A stretch of 64,000 nucleotides of DNA from an uncultured Oscillospiraceae bacterium (GTDB lineage Bacteria; Bacillota; Clostridia; Oscillospirales; Ruminococcaceae): positions 55,604 to 119,603 of the forward strand of contig CAJTTB010000008.1 in assembly GCA_910579175.1 (NCBI GenBank). The letters are read 5' to 3'. The translations under genes and the position numbers were made by a program. The stretch's first letter is position 1, and each line of letters opens with the position of its first letter. The notes below the pieces were generated by a model. That model was not told the origin of the DNA. It saw only the letters and a program-made list of their open reading frames with translations, and did not search any database. Of this stretch, positions 62,347 through 64,000 are shown one piece after another.

Positions 62347-64000
62347 ATGGGTATGGTAGTAAGAACCAACACAATGGCAATCAATGCACAAAGACAATTG
62401 AACTTAAACAATGGTAAGGTATCAAAATCATTGGAAAAATTATCATCAGGATTTAAAATCAACCGTGCAGGAGACGATGCAGCAGGTTTGGCAATCAGTG
62501 AAAGAATGAAAGCACAAATCAAAGGATTAGACGCAGCATCATCAAACTCCCAAGATGGTATATCCTTGGTACAAACAGCAGAAGGTGCATTAAACGAAGT
62601 ACACGATATGCTAAACCGTATGGTAGAGTTAGCAACGAAAGCAGCAAACGGAGTATATACAGCATCTCAACGTGGAAACTATGCAGCAGAAGTAGAAGCA
62701 TTGAAAGATGAAATCGACAGAATCGCAGAAGGAACCAACTTCAACCAATTGCAATTGTTAAACGGAAACTTAGCATCTGGAGCAACGAATACAGCAGGAG
62801 CAGTAACAGCAGGTGATGTATTTACATTGGATGCAGCAACACTGGGAGCAATGCAAGCAGGCGATAAAGTAGAAATTGGTGGAAAAACATTTGAAGCATC
62901 AACAGATCCAGGAGCAATCACAGCAGCAGGAACAACAGATACAACAACTGTAAAATTTGGATTTGTAGATGGAGATACAGATGCAACAGCAGCAAACTTG
63001 GCAAAAGCAATTAACGAAACCTTTAGTGGTGGAGAATATACTGCAACATATGCAAATGGAGAATTGAGCATCACAGCTGCAAAACCAGGAGCAACCGATA
63101 AAGCACCAACTATGAATGGTACAGAAATTCCAAAAGCAGATGGAAATGGAGGCACAGAAGGTCCAGGCGCAGCAGCTCCTACCTTTACAGATCCAACTAC
63201 TCCAGCTATTACTTATACAAAGGGAGACGGTTCAAGCGCTACATCTAGCGTAGCATTTGACTTAGCTGGTATGCAAGTATCTGGAAATGGAACAGCTGTT
63301 TTCTCTATTGGTGGTAAAGAAGTAGAAGTAGAAGTAACCGATGGTATGGATGCAGCAGCAGTTGCTGATTTATTCAACGGTAAAACACTTTCTGTAAATG
63401 GTCAAAACTTGACTGCTACAGTAAGTGGTACAACTGTTACATTTGCAGCAGCAGATAATACAGCTCCAACAGACTCTACTGATGATGCTGCATTTGCTAG
63501 TGCAGAAGTTTCTGTTACAGGAAAAGCAGCAGCAGCAGCAACAGCAGCAGTAGCACCATTGGGAGCAATTCCAGCAGCAAGTGGCGAACAAGTTGCTGTT
63601 GAAATCAGCGGTACATGGGCTGGTGCACAATTCACAAATAATCCAGATGGCGTTGACTTAAGCGGTACTGCGACAACTGGCGATACAGTTACCATTGATG
63701 GAAAAACATATACTTTTGATGCTGCTGCTGACGGTAGTGATGGTGCAACATTTAAAGATTTGGCTACTTTACAAGTAGCTGCTTCTAATAACGGAGTTAC
63801 TTTAAATATTGATACTAATACTGCTGTAACTGCTACAAAACAAGCTGATGAAGCTCCAGATGTAGAAGGTCCAGGCACAGACGCACCAGCAGGTTCTACT
63901 TGGAACAAAGGCGACGGCGTTACTATGGACTTCACTGGTTTGAGCCAACCAAGCAATGGCGATACTTTAAAAATTGGTGATTACACCATTACATTTAAAG
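62347..64000 (+). CDS. fliC: flagellin, 3' end beyond window
   Basis: At least 551 residues; the frame is open to the window end. Flagellin forms the filament, exported by FlhA/FlhB. The D0/D1 start is classic: VVRTNTMAINAQRQLNLNNG, LEKLSSGFKINRAGDDAAGL, AISERMKAQIKGLDAASSNS. A hypervariable middle (from about residue 140) is Ala/Thr-rich with Flagellin_IN-like modules and two EGPGxxAP linkers. Codon use changes around 63160, from A-ending to T-ending preference. No D0 C-terminus is seen, so the full protein is unusually large. Confidence 0.96.
   Translation, partial: MGMVVRTNTMAINAQRQLNLNNGKVSKSLEKLSSGFKINRAGDDAAGLAISERMKAQIKGLDAASSNSQDGISLVQTAEGALNEVHDMLNRMVELATKAANGVYTASQRGNYAAEVEALKDEIDRIAEGTNFNQLQLLNGNLASGATNTAGAVTAGDVFTLDAATLGAMQAGDKVEIGGKTFEASTDPGAITAAGTTDTTTVKFGFVDGDTDATAANLAKAINETFSGGEYTATYANGELSITAAKPGATDKAPTMNGTEIPKADGNGGTEGPGAAAPTFTDPTTPAITYTKGDGSSATSSVAFDLAGMQVSGNGTAVFSIGGKEVEVEVTDGMDAAAVADLFNGKTLSVNGQNLTATVSGTTVTFAAADNTAPTDSTDDAAFASAEVSVTGKAAAAATAAVAPLGAIPAASGEQVAVEISGTWAGAQFTNNPDGVDLSGTATTGDTVTIDGKTYTFDAAADGSDGATFKDLATLQVAASNNGVTLNIDTNTAVTATKQADEAPDVEGPGTDAPAGSTWNKGDGVTMDFTGLSQPSNGDTLKIGDYTITFK

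Noticed and set aside
62679..63155. Open minus-strand frame of 158 codons inside flagellin
   Set aside because: Same reason: antisense of Ala/Thr codons.
63402..63956. Open minus-strand frame of 184 codons inside flagellin
   Set aside because: Shadow of the repetitive Ala/Thr-rich flagellin coding sequence; no ribosome site, low-complexity product.

Overview
The window is AT-rich bacterial DNA of the low-GC Gram-positive type. It has strong AGGAGG-type ribosome sites, TTGACA/TATAAT promoters with 17-base spacers and U-tract terminators. The gene set points to an anaerobic, flagellated member of the class Clostridia, plausibly a gut Oscillospirales-like organism: carbon monoxide dehydrogenase with ferredoxin, a single-chain glycyl-tRNA synthetase, a T-box pheST operon, IreB, and a choline lic-type locus. 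The genus cannot be fixed from the sequence alone. No insertion sequence, prophage, CRISPR array or rRNA was seen.

Layout. 1-9774 is a flagellar and chemotaxis operon on the + strand: fliR (cut by the window edge), flhB, flhA, a FliA/WhiG sigma factor, two FlgF/FlgG rod/hook paralogues, cheC, cheD, a lytic transglycosylase and a methyl-accepting chemotaxis protein. A 16-bp-stem terminator closes it. 9985-13668 holds a DUF3781 gene, an HTH-LicC-LicA fusion and a BCCT transporter, probably for choline uptake and phosphocholine activation. 13720-23573 is mostly minus-strand housekeeping: DEAD-box helicase, exonuclease III, RNase R, SecG, an alanine symporter, a HAD phosphatase and PrmA. 23804-24187 is an SdpI-family gene broken by two compensating frameshifts. 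glyS, acetyltransferases, a PD-(D/E)XK-like protein, DUF4241, PHP and ychF follow.

30053-33860 carries a response regulator, an unidentified structured RNA, a histidine kinase and an HtrA protease. 34019-35867 is a type II restriction-modification pair of the NgoPII/HaeIII (GGCC) type, and an FGE-sulfatase-fold protein lies beside it. 37074-40648 holds a second two-component system (minus strand), acpS and a DUF6106 gene. 40761-45029 is a T-box-controlled pheS-pheT operon followed by ireB. 45111-48513 has an ArsR-type regulator and an AraC regulator divergent from a GH4 glycosidase. 48679-52362 is a CODH-ferredoxin-flavoprotein operon whose CODH looks divergent at catalytic positions. A minus-strand RNase Z and a four-tRNA operon (Gly, Arg, His, Gln) come next, divergent from galU.

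55029-64000 contains a secreted pseudo-metallopeptidase-like protein, a DUF218 protein, a ParE/ParC-like topoisomerase pair, and a flagellin gene with a roughly 480-base structured leader. The flagellin runs off the window end.

The best candidates for new biology are the structured RNA between the response regulator and the kinase, the divergent CODH operon, the flagellin leader, and the three-fold TCGAT repeat downstream of a consensus promoter. Gene starts were often moved downstream of the longest possible start because a good ribosome site sits there; each entry says when. Family assignments are from recalled motifs, not from database searches.
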